This document shows positions 7,543-14,718 of a DNA stretch of 22,968 nucleotides, piece after piece. The stretch comes from Dehalococcoidales bacterium (GTDB lineage Bacteria > Chloroflexota > Dehalococcoidia > Dehalococcoidales > RBG-16-60-22). The stretch covers positions 1 to 22,968 of the forward strand of contig JAUVXN010000008.1 in assembly GCA_030603605.1 (NCBI GenBank), given 5' to 3'. The translations under genes and the position numbers were made by a program. The notes under the pieces were generated by a model. The model was given only the letters and a program-made list of their open reading frames with translations, was not told the origin of the DNA and did no database searches. Position 1 is the first letter of the stretch; each line of letters starts with the position of its first letter.

Positions 7543-8031
7543 ATGAAAAAAAACACTAGAAATAATGAGATCTTCAAGCTAGACCATTATACTCGCAATC
7601 TCTTTGTCCTCTTTGATCAAACTAGAGACACACTTATTAATGCTGTCGAGCTTGAGTTCAAACACTCCAAAACTAACTTCGCTCAGAGCAGAATTTTATA
7701 TGTGCTCTCACAGCAAAAGAGGGGAATGACCATCACCGATATTTCAAAATGGCTTCTTAGAAATCTAAACTCTGCCTCTACTCTGATAAATAAGATGGAA
7801 AAAAGGGGATTGGTTAAAAAGACCAAAAACAAGGAAGACGGTAAAGTGTATATCAAGTTAACCCAAAAAGGTTCGGAATTATGGGACCAGGTAAACGAAC
7901 GCGCTATTTTTTTAACCTTTTCAGCTCTTTCAGAAGACGAAAAGGAGCAGTTCAAAGTGCTTCTAAGGAAATTGCGAGCCAAGGTACGCGATATACTTGG
8001 GCTGGACTTTAAACCCCCGTTTTTACCATGA
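7543..8031 (+). CDS. MarR-family transcriptional regulator
   Basis: The 162-residue protein has the MarR winged-helix core. Helices around FAQSRILYVLSQQKRGMTITDISKWL lead into the recognition segment NLNSASTLINKMEKRGLVKKTKNKEDGKVYIKLTQKG (the wing, about residues 95-110). Flanking helices at both ends would form the dimer interface. MarR dimers bind palindromic DNA and usually let go on binding a small phenolic or acyl ligand. The gene is alone, diverging from livK, so the transporter is its probable target. Known analogues include MarR regulators placed next to ABC importers for aromatic acids. The start lacks a strong ribosome site. Confidence 0.9.
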   Translation: MKKNTRNNEIFKLDHYTRNLFVLFDQTRDTLINAVELEFKHSKTNFAQSRILYVLSQQKRGMTITDISKWLLRNLNSASTLINKMEKRGLVKKTKNKEDGKVYIKLTQKGSELWDQVNERAIFLTFSALSEDEKEQFKVLLRKLRAKVRDILGLDFKPPFLP

Positions 8032-8099
8032 CACAAGGTCGCAAGCGGCGTTGACCCGTTGGGTTAGGGCAATGTGCTATCAATTCTGGCATATCTTGA

Positions 8100-8225
8100 G
8101 TTTTTTATTTCAGTTGCGAAGAGTATAAAAGAGAAACCGGGCGGGATGCGCTAGAAGACTTTCCTGATTGGGAACCCTGCCACAGACTAATATTGGGTAA
8201 TGGGATGACTTCCGCCTTGCCCTGA
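8100..8225 (+). pseudogene. Coding-like stretch without start, possible gene tail
   Basis: Between the MarR gene and acpS, a plus-strand frame opens after a TGA at 8097-8099 and closes with TGA at 8223-8225, about 41 codons. It contains EEYKRETGRDALEDFPDWEP, whose composition resembles real protein. It has no ATG, GTG or TTG start at a useful place. It may be the remaining end of a lost gene or simply leader sequence. No family was recognised. Confidence 0.2.
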
Positions 8226-8256
8226 GTAGCGAGCAAAGCGTGGTCTGGAGGTTGCC

Positions 8257-8640
8257 GTGACAATAGGGGTAGGTGTAGATATCATCGCCATCAGCAGAAT
8301 GAGAGATGTACTGGAAACCTCTGGCAAGTTGTTTATGGACAAGGTATTCACGCCGTGGGAGCAGCAGCGCGCTGAGACACACCATGACACTGTGGCCTAT
8401 GTGGCAATGATCTTTGCCGCCAAAGAGGCTATATTTAAAACATTTGGAATAGGCTGGCATTTTGGTGTCCAGATGACGGAAATAGAAGTCCGGGACGGGG
8501 AGTATGGAGAACCGATACCTGTTCTCACGGGCAGGTTTGCTGAGCTTGCAGCCGAACGCCAGGTATCCCGTGTGCTTTTAAGCCTCTCCTATGATGGCGA
8601 TTACGTAGTAGCCGTGGCGGCGCTATCAGGAGGACAATGA
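8257..8640 (+). CDS. acpS: Holo-[acyl-carrier-protein] synthase (4'-phosphopantetheinyl transferase), AcpS type
   Basis: This 127-residue enzyme is of normal AcpS length and moves the phosphopantetheine arm from CoA to the serine of an acyl carrier protein. The Mg/CoA-binding motifs are present: GVGVDI with D8, R14 (contacts the carrier in known AcpS), and FAAKEAIFKTFGIG with E57 and K61. The C-terminal motif, usually SISH(E/D), reads LSLSYDGDY, so the common histidine is a tyrosine (Y112). The start is GTG with TCTGGAGG six bases upstream. The gene opens a plus-strand run that also encodes a carrier protein (10986), its likely substrate. A second, housekeeping AcpS may exist elsewhere. Confidence 0.92.
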   Translation: MTIGVGVDIIAISRMRDVLETSGKLFMDKVFTPWEQQRAETHHDTVAYVAMIFAAKEAIFKTFGIGWHFGVQMTEIEVRDGEYGEPIPVLTGRFAELAAERQVSRVLLSLSYDGDYVVAVAALSGGQ

Positions 8641-8699
8641 CCCTGACTCCTCTAGTCTTTTAACAGATGATTAATAGGCCTTAAACAGGAGAAAGTGAT

Positions 8700-9701
8700 A
8701 TGAGTACGAATGTGATGGAGCAATTACAGCTTAAGGCCAAGGCTAGTCCCCAAAGGGTGGCGTTTCCGGAAGCCGGCGAGGAGAAGATACTGCGCGCGGC
8801 GCGTCAGGTGCGAGATATGGGCATAGCCTATGCCATGCTCGTCGGGAAACCTGAGAACGTATCCGCGCTTGCGGGGAGCATCGGGGTATCCCTTGATGGC
8901 CTCACGGTAGTTGACCACACCGATCAGGAAAAGGTCGAGCATTTCGTAAGCGAATATGTAAAGACCAATCCGGACTTTCCGGCTTCGGCTATGAAGCGCA
9001 TGTTGAGAGACCCCACGAACTTCGCCGCCATGATGGTGCGATTAGACGAAGCAGACTGCATGGTGGCGGGGCTGAGCCATACAACAGGAGAGATCATCAT
9101 GGCTAGTGAGATGATAATCGGACTGCAGGAAGGTATCTCGACCGTCTCAAGCATGGGCATTGCGTCAATACCGGGATATAAAGGCCCGGAAGGTAACCTG
9201 TTGGGGATTGCCGACTGCGCTGTCTGTCCAGCGCCCGATTCTAAAGAACTGGCCGACATAGCCATCTCGACGGCTGATACCGTGCGCAGTCTCATGGGCT
9301 GGGAGCCGCGTGTCGCCTTGTTGTCTTTTTCAACAAAGGGCAGCGCCAGTCATGAGCGCGTCGACATCGTGTTGAAGGCCCTTGAGATGGTGCATGAGCG
9401 CAGGCCAGATCTGCTCATAGACGGCGAGTTGCAGTTGGATTCCGCCATTGTCCCGGAGGTGGCAACCAAGAAGATGCGGACAGACAGCCCCGTGGCTGGT
9501 AAAGCTAATATCCTTATCTTCCCGGATCTCGGTTCCGGTAATATAGGGGTTAAGCTTATCCAGTGTTTTGCCAATGCGGCCGCTTACGGGCCGATGCTGC
9601 AGGGTTTTGCCAAGCCGGTAAGCGACCTGTCCCGAGGAGCGCCTGTTGAAGAGATAGTCGGAGCTATCACTATGGTGGTAGTACGCGCACAGAATAAATA
9701 A
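8700..9701 (+). CDS. pta: Phosphate acetyltransferase (phosphate acyltransferase family)
   Basis: The 333-residue protein matches the compact single-domain Pta type in length and sequence. It carries LSFSTKGSASHERVD, DGELQLDSAIVPEVA, SPVAGKANILIFPDLGSGNIGVKLIQ and YGPMLQGFAKPVSDLSRG, all typical of the PTA/PTB catalytic fold. It converts acyl-CoA and phosphate to acyl phosphate and CoA. These motifs fit Pta better than phosphate butyryltransferase. The following gene is a butyrate kinase rather than an acetate kinase, so the natural acyl chain may be longer than acetyl. The ATG at 8700 has AGGAG eight bases upstream. It starts 59 bp after acpS. Confidence 0.9.
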   Translation: MSTNVMEQLQLKAKASPQRVAFPEAGEEKILRAARQVRDMGIAYAMLVGKPENVSALAGSIGVSLDGLTVVDHTDQEKVEHFVSEYVKTNPDFPASAMKRMLRDPTNFAAMMVRLDEADCMVAGLSHTTGEIIMASEMIIGLQEGISTVSSMGIASIPGYKGPEGNLLGIADCAVCPAPDSKELADIAISTADTVRSLMGWEPRVALLSFSTKGSASHERVDIVLKALEMVHERRPDLLIDGELQLDSAIVPEVATKKMRTDSPVAGKANILIFPDLGSGNIGVKLIQCFANAAAYGPMLQGFAKPVSDLSRGAPVEEIVGAITMVVVRAQNK

Positions 9702-9810
9702 ACCGTTTGTAGACCCGCAAAAGGGGTGCTTAAGGGTTTTGAGTACTGGTTATCAACCTTACACATACGGGCAATAGTACAAGCCTGTTTTCATAAAAGG
9801 GGTAACTGTT

Positions 9811-10917
9811 ATGGATAGGAAATACAGAGTTTTTACAATAAATCCCGGTTCTACCTCAACAAAGGTAGCCCTGTTTGAAAATGATACAGAGGTGTTTTCC
9901 GTCAATGTCTCCCATGACGCGGCAAAGCTCAAGGAGTTCACTGAGATAAGCGATCAGTTACCGTATCGTAAGGAAACCATACTGGGTGAACTGGCTAAAA
10001 ACAACATCTCCCTTGAAGAGACAGATGCCTTTGTCGGACGCGGCGGCGGCCTGGTCGGTCTGGAAGGCGGAACATATGACATTAACGAGACCTTGTTACA
10101 TCACGCCAGGATAGGCCTTACCGTCAAACACCCCGCCACGCTCGGCAGCCAGTTGGCCTGTGACTTCGCAACGACCTATGGCGGAAAGGCCTTTGTCGTC
10201 AATCCGCCCGATGTCGATGAGTTTGACCTTATCGCACGGGTCAGCGGGCTCTCCAATGTTGCCCGCGAGAGCAGAGGCCACCCTCTCAATCAGAAGGAGG
10301 TTGGCATGCGCTATGCCGCGGAGCTAGGCAAGCGGTATGAAAATCTGAATCTGGTCATATCCCACATCGGCGGCGGCGTATCGGTCACGGCTCACAAAAA
10401 GGGGCGTATGATTGATTCTAACGACGTCATAAACGGCGACGGCCCCATGGCTCCCACCCGTGCAGGCTCGATACCCGCCGTCGCCATAATCAGGATGTGT
10501 TATTCGGGGAAATATACCGAGAGAGAGATGTATGATCGCATAACCAAGGCTGGCGGCCTGGTCGACCATCTCGGCACCTCGGAAGCCCGCGAGGTACTGA
10601 AGCGTATCAAAAGCGGCGATACCTATGCAAAGCTTATCTACGATGCCATGATCTACCAAATCTGCAAGAACATTGGTGCTTACGCAACGGTTTTAAAGGG
10701 CGACGTCGATGCCATTCTACTGACCGGCGGCATCACCAACGACTCCTATCTGGTCGAACAGGTCACCGATATGGTCAATTACATCGCCCCGGTCAAGGTG
10801 TATGCCGGTGAGTTCGAGATGGAAGCTCTGGCCGCCGGCGCCCTAAGGGTGCTTACCGGTCAGGAGCAGCCCAAGACGTATACCGGGATACCGGTGTGGA
10901 ATGGCTTTGAAAGATAG
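9811..10917 (+). CDS. buk: Butyrate kinase
   Basis: The 368-residue protein belongs to the acetokinase (ASKHA) superfamily and is of usual Buk length. The opening nucleotide loop FTINPGSTSTKVALFEN is diagnostic of Buk. Other marks are VGRGGGLVGLEGGTYD, NPPDVDEFDLIARVSG, SHIGGGVSVTAHKKGRMID, NGDGPMAPTRAG and LLTGGITNDSYL. It converts acyl phosphate and ADP to the free acid and ATP. Together with the upstream transacylase it forms a substrate-level phosphorylation pair. The start follows a GGGG-type ribosome site. The gap to pta is 109 bp without a visible terminator, so cotranscription is likely. Confidence 0.94.
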   Translation: MDRKYRVFTINPGSTSTKVALFENDTEVFSVNVSHDAAKLKEFTEISDQLPYRKETILGELAKNNISLEETDAFVGRGGGLVGLEGGTYDINETLLHHARIGLTVKHPATLGSQLACDFATTYGGKAFVVNPPDVDEFDLIARVSGLSNVARESRGHPLNQKEVGMRYAAELGKRYENLNLVISHIGGGVSVTAHKKGRMIDSNDVINGDGPMAPTRAGSIPAVAIIRMCYSGKYTEREMYDRITKAGGLVDHLGTSEAREVLKRIKSGDTYAKLIYDAMIYQICKNIGAYATVLKGDVDAILLTGGITNDSYLVEQVTDMVNYIAPVKVYAGEFEMEALAAGALRVLTGQEQPKTYTGIPVWNGFER

Positions 10918-10985
10918 AGAGGGTTCTAAGGTTTATGGATATCCTCAGAAACCCAAATCCAGAATAGAAAAGGAGTAGAACAGCG

Positions 10986-11234
10986 ATGGAATTAAGAGAC
11001 GAGATATTAGAGAAAATAATTCAGCGAGCTGCGGAGGTTTTCAGAAAAGACCCCGGCGAATTGAGCGCGGACACGGGTTTTTTAGACGATCTCAAAGCCA
11101 AATCGGTAAATTTCGTTCAGATAATAGCAATTTTGGAGGATGCTTTCGACGTCCAGGTCAGTTTCATGGAGTTTAGGAGGAAAAAGACCTTGGGCGAGGC
11201 CGCTGAATTTGTCGCTCAGCTTTGCAGGGGCTGA
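10986..11234 (+). CDS. Acyl carrier protein with non-canonical attachment motif
   Basis: The 82-residue, mainly helical protein has the size and pattern of an acyl carrier protein: acidic helix 1, loop, then helix 2 beginning at the attachment serine. The expected DSL(D) motif is replaced by AKSVNFVQI, with serine at residue 40, lysine at -1 and asparagine at +2. The two acidic residues that usually contact AcpS are thus lost. The later ILEDAFDVQVSFMEF matches ACP helix 2 to 3. AGGAG lies 10 nt before the ATG. It is 68 bp after buk and 58 bp before the hydrolase. It probably serves the same pathway as the kinase and acpS. It could also belong to the D-alanyl carrier or polyketide carrier types, but no such partners are here. 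Confidence 0.85.
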   Translation: MELRDEILEKIIQRAAEVFRKDPGELSADTGFLDDLKAKSVNFVQIIAILEDAFDVQVSFMEFRRKKTLGEAAEFVAQLCRG

Positions 11235-11292
11235 TGGGAACAGGATGAAGAGATTCCATTTAAAGCACTCGTCTTAAAAAATACGAAGGAGA

Positions 11293-13023
11293 ATGATCAT
11301 GGCCAAAACCAAATGTAAAAAGGAAGTGTTCGGCAATGAGGAGATAGAAGTCATCTACAGGGAAACAAGAAGACCGGCCCCCCTGGGCGCCGACGCTACG
11401 GGTGCGCTGGAAACATTTGGATTTTGCCCTCCGCTTGAACACCGCACCTATACCGTGGAAGACGGTATTGTCTGCGAGCAGGATATTCCCGTGACAATGC
11501 GCGACGGCACTGTTATTTATACCGACATTTACTTTCCCGAAGGGGAGACAAATATTCCTGCCATAATTTCATGGAGTTATTTTGGAAAGCGCCAGGGCAT
11601 GGGCACGGCAGAATGGCAGGTTATGGGGGTTCCGCCGGGAACGATTACCCGTATGGCCAAATTCGAATCCCCTGATCCGGGCTACTGGTGCCGTCAGGGA
11701 TATGCGGTCGCTAACGTTGACCCCCGGGGCGTGGGCCATTCAGAGGGCGATATAAATATGTTCGGCACCCAAGATGGGCGCGATGGCTATGACTTTATCG
11801 AATGGCTGGCAACTCAGAATTGGTGCAGTGGCAAGATTGGCATGAGCGGCAACTCAGGTGTGGCCATGCCCCAGTGGCGAATCGCCGCAGAGCAGCCGCC
11901 TCACCTTGTCTGTATCGCTCCATGGGAAGGGACCGGAGATCTTTATCGCGAGTCGCTTTACGATGGAGGTATCCCCGCACTGGGCTTCAACGAGTTTATT
12001 GTAGGCTCCCTAGTGGGCTTGGGATATGTGGACGACACTGTTGCCATGGCCGTAGAACACCCTTTTATGAACGCCTATTGGGAAGACAAGATTCCAAAAT
12101 GGGAAAAAATCAGGGTCCCGGTATCTACCACCGTCTCCTGGAGCCATATCCACCTGCGCGGTTCCACAGAAGGCTTCAGGAGGATCCGCTCCACCAAGAA
12201 GTGGCTTAGGGCGCACAGGGAGTTTGAGTGGCCCGATACCTATTCCACCTTCGGTCTCGAAGACCTGAAACGGTTCTTTGACCGCTATCTCAAGGATATT
12301 CACAATGGCTGGGAGTTTACCCCAAGGGTTCGCCTTGAGGTTATGGATTCCTATGAATATGACTATCAGACCAATCGTCCGGAAAAGGAATTCCCTCTTG
12401 CCAGAACTCAGTATAAGAAACTCTACGTTGATGCCGCCAGAGGCGCACTCTCATTTGATCCGGTGCCCAAGGAATCAAAGGTGAGCTATAAGGGCGAGAC
12501 AGGGTCTCTGACCTTCGATACCAAGTTTAACGAAGACACAGAGATTACCGGTTACATGAAACTCCGTCTGTGGGTAGAGGCCGATGGCAATGATGATATG
12601 GATCTGTTTATTGCGATCCGAAAGCTGGATCAGAATGGAAACTGGCTACCGACATCCGTATTGGGAGAGCCCCATCCGGGTGCATGGGGAAAGATGAGAG
12701 TATCGCGTCGAGAGTTGGATGAAAAGCTGTCTACGGATTTTCAGCCCGTCCAGGCCCATCACAAGGAAGAAAAACTGAAGCCCGGAGAAATTGTTCCCGT
12801 GGATATTGAGATATGGCCGCACAGCAGGATTTGGCACAAGGGCCAGCAGTTGCAAGTGCTCGTATCAGGGCATTACATTCGCGAAGGTTGGTTCGAGCCC
12901 TTCTCCTGGGAAACCAACAACAAGGGTAACCACGTCATCCACTCAGGTGGTAAGTATGACTCGTACCTTCAGGTGCCCGTGATTCCCCCGAAATATCAGG
13001 CTGGTGATTACGTTTACCGCTAA
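11293..13023 (+). CDS. CocE/NonD-family serine hydrolase (X-Pro dipeptidyl-peptidase-like)
   Basis: The 576-residue protein combines an N-terminal alpha/beta-hydrolase domain (X-Pro dipeptidyl-peptidase S15 type, about residues 55-330) with a C-terminal jelly-roll domain (about 345-570), the CocE layout. The opening MRDGTVIYTDIYFPEG, then DPRGVGHSEGD, and the nucleophile elbow GMSGNSG are clear. The segment SWSHIHLRGSTEGFRRI replaces the region with the usual acid. KWLRAHREFEWPD may give the histidine. No signal peptide is seen, so it is likely cytoplasmic. It should hydrolyse an ester or amide; the substrate is unknown. The given start is the first of two ATGs. The second, at 11299, sits at a better distance from AGGAG. 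Confidence 0.9.
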   Translation: MIMAKTKCKKEVFGNEEIEVIYRETRRPAPLGADATGALETFGFCPPLEHRTYTVEDGIVCEQDIPVTMRDGTVIYTDIYFPEGETNIPAIISWSYFGKRQGMGTAEWQVMGVPPGTITRMAKFESPDPGYWCRQGYAVANVDPRGVGHSEGDINMFGTQDGRDGYDFIEWLATQNWCSGKIGMSGNSGVAMPQWRIAAEQPPHLVCIAPWEGTGDLYRESLYDGGIPALGFNEFIVGSLVGLGYVDDTVAMAVEHPFMNAYWEDKIPKWEKIRVPVSTTVSWSHIHLRGSTEGFRRIRSTKKWLRAHREFEWPDTYSTFGLEDLKRFFDRYLKDIHNGWEFTPRVRLEVMDSYEYDYQTNRPEKEFPLARTQYKKLYVDAARGALSFDPVPKESKVSYKGETGSLTFDTKFNEDTEITGYMKLRLWVEADGNDDMDLFIAIRKLDQNGNWLPTSVLGEPHPGAWGKMRVSRRELDEKLSTDFQPVQAHHKEEKLKPGEIVPVDIEIWPHSRIWHKGQQLQVLVSGHYIREGWFEPFSWETNNKGNHVIHSGGKYDSYLQVPVIPPKYQAGDYVYR

Positions 13024-13049
13024 GAGCAGGTAATCATGTTATTAATACC

Positions 13050-13078
13050 AGCTTTGCAACAATTACTGGTTGCAAGCT
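13050..13078 (+). terminator. Hairpin after the hydrolase gene
   Basis: Arms agctttgcaac (13050-13060) and gttgcaagct (13069-13078) pair over ten base pairs with a single bulged T and an 8-nt loop, 27 bp after the hydrolase stop. Only a short T run (gttttgg, near 13100) follows, so intrinsic termination is uncertain. Its position at the end of a plus-strand run supports an end-of-transcript role. Confidence 0.4.
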
Positions 13079-13241
13079 CTGAGTTGGCAGAGTGCCGTTT
13101 TGGCTGAGATCGGTTCAACCGTAGTTCTATTCAAGCACAGTGGAACCCTCTCTTAATATAAGCTTGGCCTGCCCCCATGGCTTGCAGGTGTGTCTTGCCA
13201 TGCTGCGCCATCTCCTGGGGTGCCCCCATTATTAGTACCAC

Positions 13242-14054
13242 CTACAATGAGAGACTTCCTGCCTTTTCCACTGGTTGCTTAACCTCTGTTATCTGGTTCT
13301 TTTCGTGGTACCTTCTGGCAAATTCCACCGGGGTCAGGTAGCCTAGTGAGCTATGCGGTCGCACCTGATTATATTCTTTCCTCCACTCTTCAATCAATAC
13401 CTTTGCTTCAGTTAAAGTAGTGAAGATCTCCCGATTGAGAAGCTCGTCTCTCAGTTTCCCGTTGAAAGACTCGATGTATCCGTTCTCCCACGGGCTTCCT
13501 GGCTCGATAAACAGTGTCTTCACTCCTAATCGTTCCAGCCATTTCCTAACAGCCTTAGCCGTGAATTCTGGGCCGTTATCCGACCTGATATGCTTCGGTA
13601 TCCCCCTGAAGATAAACAATTCAAATAATACATCAATCACATCCTGGGCTTTGATCTTATGGGCTACCAGAATGGCCAGGCACTCCCTGGTATACTCATC
13701 GATAATGGTCAGCATCCGAAAAGCTTGGCCATCGGCGGTTCTAGCAGTTACGAAGTCATAACTCCAGACGTGATCCTTGTGCTCCGGCCTTAATCGGATA
13801 CACGATCCATCATTTAGCCATAGCCTTCCTCTCTTAGGCTGTTTCTTGGACACCTTGAGTCCTTCCTGTCTCCAGATTCTCTCTACTCGCTTGTGGTTTA
13901 TCTGCCAACCTCTTTCATTCAACAGTGCCGTAATTCGTCGATAACCATATCTGCCATACTTGGTGGCCAATGCGGTGATATCAGTCACCAGTCTCGATTC
14001 TTCTGAACTAACCTCATGACTTCGGCGCTGGGTATTTCTGGTCTGCTCCAACAC
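13242..14054 (-). CDS. IS3-family transposase OrfB (DDE integrase core)
   Basis: The 270-residue frame contains an HTH_21-type region (YGRYGYRRITALLNERG, residues 33-49) and the retroviral-type integrase core. The catalytic acids are D100 (VWSYDF), D159 (IRSDNGPEF) and E195 (NGYIESFNG), with the D-35-E spacing of the IS3 family. The nominal GTG start at 14054 is probably not used alone: the same frame continues upstream as RVREQLKVSERRACQVLEQ to the orfA slippage site. The working transposase is expected to be the OrfAB fusion. No interruption is seen, so it may be active. Confidence 0.93.
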   Translation of the reverse strand: MLEQTRNTQRRSHEVSSEESRLVTDITALATKYGRYGYRRITALLNERGWQINHKRVERIWRQEGLKVSKKQPKRGRLWLNDGSCIRLRPEHKDHVWSYDFVTARTADGQAFRMLTIIDEYTRECLAILVAHKIKAQDVIDVLFELFIFRGIPKHIRSDNGPEFTAKAVRKWLERLGVKTLFIEPGSPWENGYIESFNGKLRDELLNREIFTTLTEAKVLIEEWRKEYNQVRPHSSLGYLTPVEFARRYHEKNQITEVKQPVEKAGSLSL

Positions 14055-14128
14055 CTGGCAAGCCCGCCTCTCTGAGACTTTGAGCTGTTCACGTACTCTG
14101 GTTATTACCTGCCGTCTCCTGTGCGGGC

Positions 14129-14407
14129 TTAGAAGTTTCCCCGGGCAGCTTCCTTCAGAATAGCGTTATCCAGGGTGATATCAGCCACCAGCTTCTTCAA
14201 CCGGCTGTTCTCTTTCTCAAGCTCCTTGAGCCTCTTAGCCTGCTCTACTCTCATACCACCGTATTCTCTACGCCAACGATAGTAAGTCTGCTCGGTAATA
14301 CTCAGCTTTCTACTCGCCTCACCCACGGTGAGGCCCTGGCTCAGCAGCACTTCGGCTTCCCTTAGCTTACCGATGATTTGCTCCGGTTTGAACGCCTTTT
14401 TGACCAT
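14129..14407 (-). CDS. IS3-family transposase OrfA (helix-turn-helix)
   Basis: This 92-residue protein has a transposase_8 / HTH_Tnp_1 domain: KAFKPEQIIGKLREAEVLLSQG, then VGEASRKLSITEQTYYRWRREYGG as the DNA-binding helix-turn-helix. It is followed by a leucine-zipper-like coil (RLKELEKENSRLKKLVADITLDN) and the ending ILKEAARGNF, typical of IS3 OrfA. A GAGGGGG ribosome site precedes the ATG. It binds the element's ends and, when frameshifted, forms the N-terminal part of the transposase. Confidence 0.93.
   Translation of the reverse strand: MVKKAFKPEQIIGKLREAEVLLSQGLTVGEASRKLSITEQTYYRWRREYGGMRVEQAKRLKELEKENSRLKKLVADITLDNAILKEAARGNF
14135..14141 (-). other. Programmed -1 frameshift heptamer G GGA AAC
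   Basis: On the minus strand the last orfA codons read CGG GGA AAC TTC TAA. The heptamer GGGAAAC fits X XXY YYZ in the orfA frame, three nucleotides before the stop. A -1 slip after AAC continues as CTT CTA AGC straight into the open orfB frame. Bacterial IS3 elements more often use A-rich heptamers. Use of this one is inferred. Confidence 0.65.
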
Positions 14408-14476
14408 CTGATACCCCCTCTTTTTTTATCGCTAGTCTAACACAAGAACTGGTGCCGTTTGAGGGGGGCAGGTCAC

Positions 14477-14718
14477 CTAGACTTCAAGCGTGAAATTCGG
14501 CGGACCTTTTTAATAGGCGGTGAACAAATCGATGAATTGTTCAATCGGCATCAACATCTCGAGATAAAATTCCTGTTACACATGGTTGACAAGCCACCCC
14601 GTATTAGCTATTCTATTGACTGACTAGCCCACTCTTCGACGATGGTGAATTCCCATCCCCTTGGACCCCAGGACTGGCCCTACAGTATCTTCGTTCATGG
14701 AAAGGTAGCGTGCCGTGA
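14477..14718 (+). pseudogene. IS-truncated, frameshifted 3' end of the first gene of the nucleotidyltransferase operon
   Basis: Immediately right of the insertion sequence, a plus-strand frame runs from the junction to TGA at 14621-14623 (48 codons, containing RRTFLIGGEQIDELFNRHQH and HMVDKPPRISYSID). A second frame opens at 14620 and ends with TGA at 14716-14718, containing SPLFDDGEFPSPWTPGLALQ. The two look like one protein tail split by a one-base indel near 14610-14622. The final TGA overlaps the next gene's ATG as TGATG, the classic coupling layout, which supports a real former gene. Its family was not recognised, and its 5' part is not found left of the element. Confidence 0.5.

Larger units (their letters stand above)
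13165..14475 (-). mobile_element. IS3-family insertion sequence, apparently intact
   Basis: The element carries orfA and orfB on the minus strand, with orfB in the -1 frame. The right end reads inward as TGACCTGCCCCC from 14475. The left end at 13165 reads TGGCCTGCCCCC, an 11/12 match, giving 1311 bp with TG...CA tips. A second candidate left tip, TGGGGTGCCCCC at 13216, would give 1260 bp and shows weak further similarity inward (AGTACCA against GGCACCA). No convincing direct target duplication is seen: gct against cct for the outer tip; the inner tip gives cct on both sides only if shifted by one base. The left boundary is therefore open. Confidence 0.8.

Noticed and set aside
8054..8064. 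Small hairpin accc-gtt-gggt after the MarR gene as a terminator
   Set aside because: Only four base pairs and no T-run follow.
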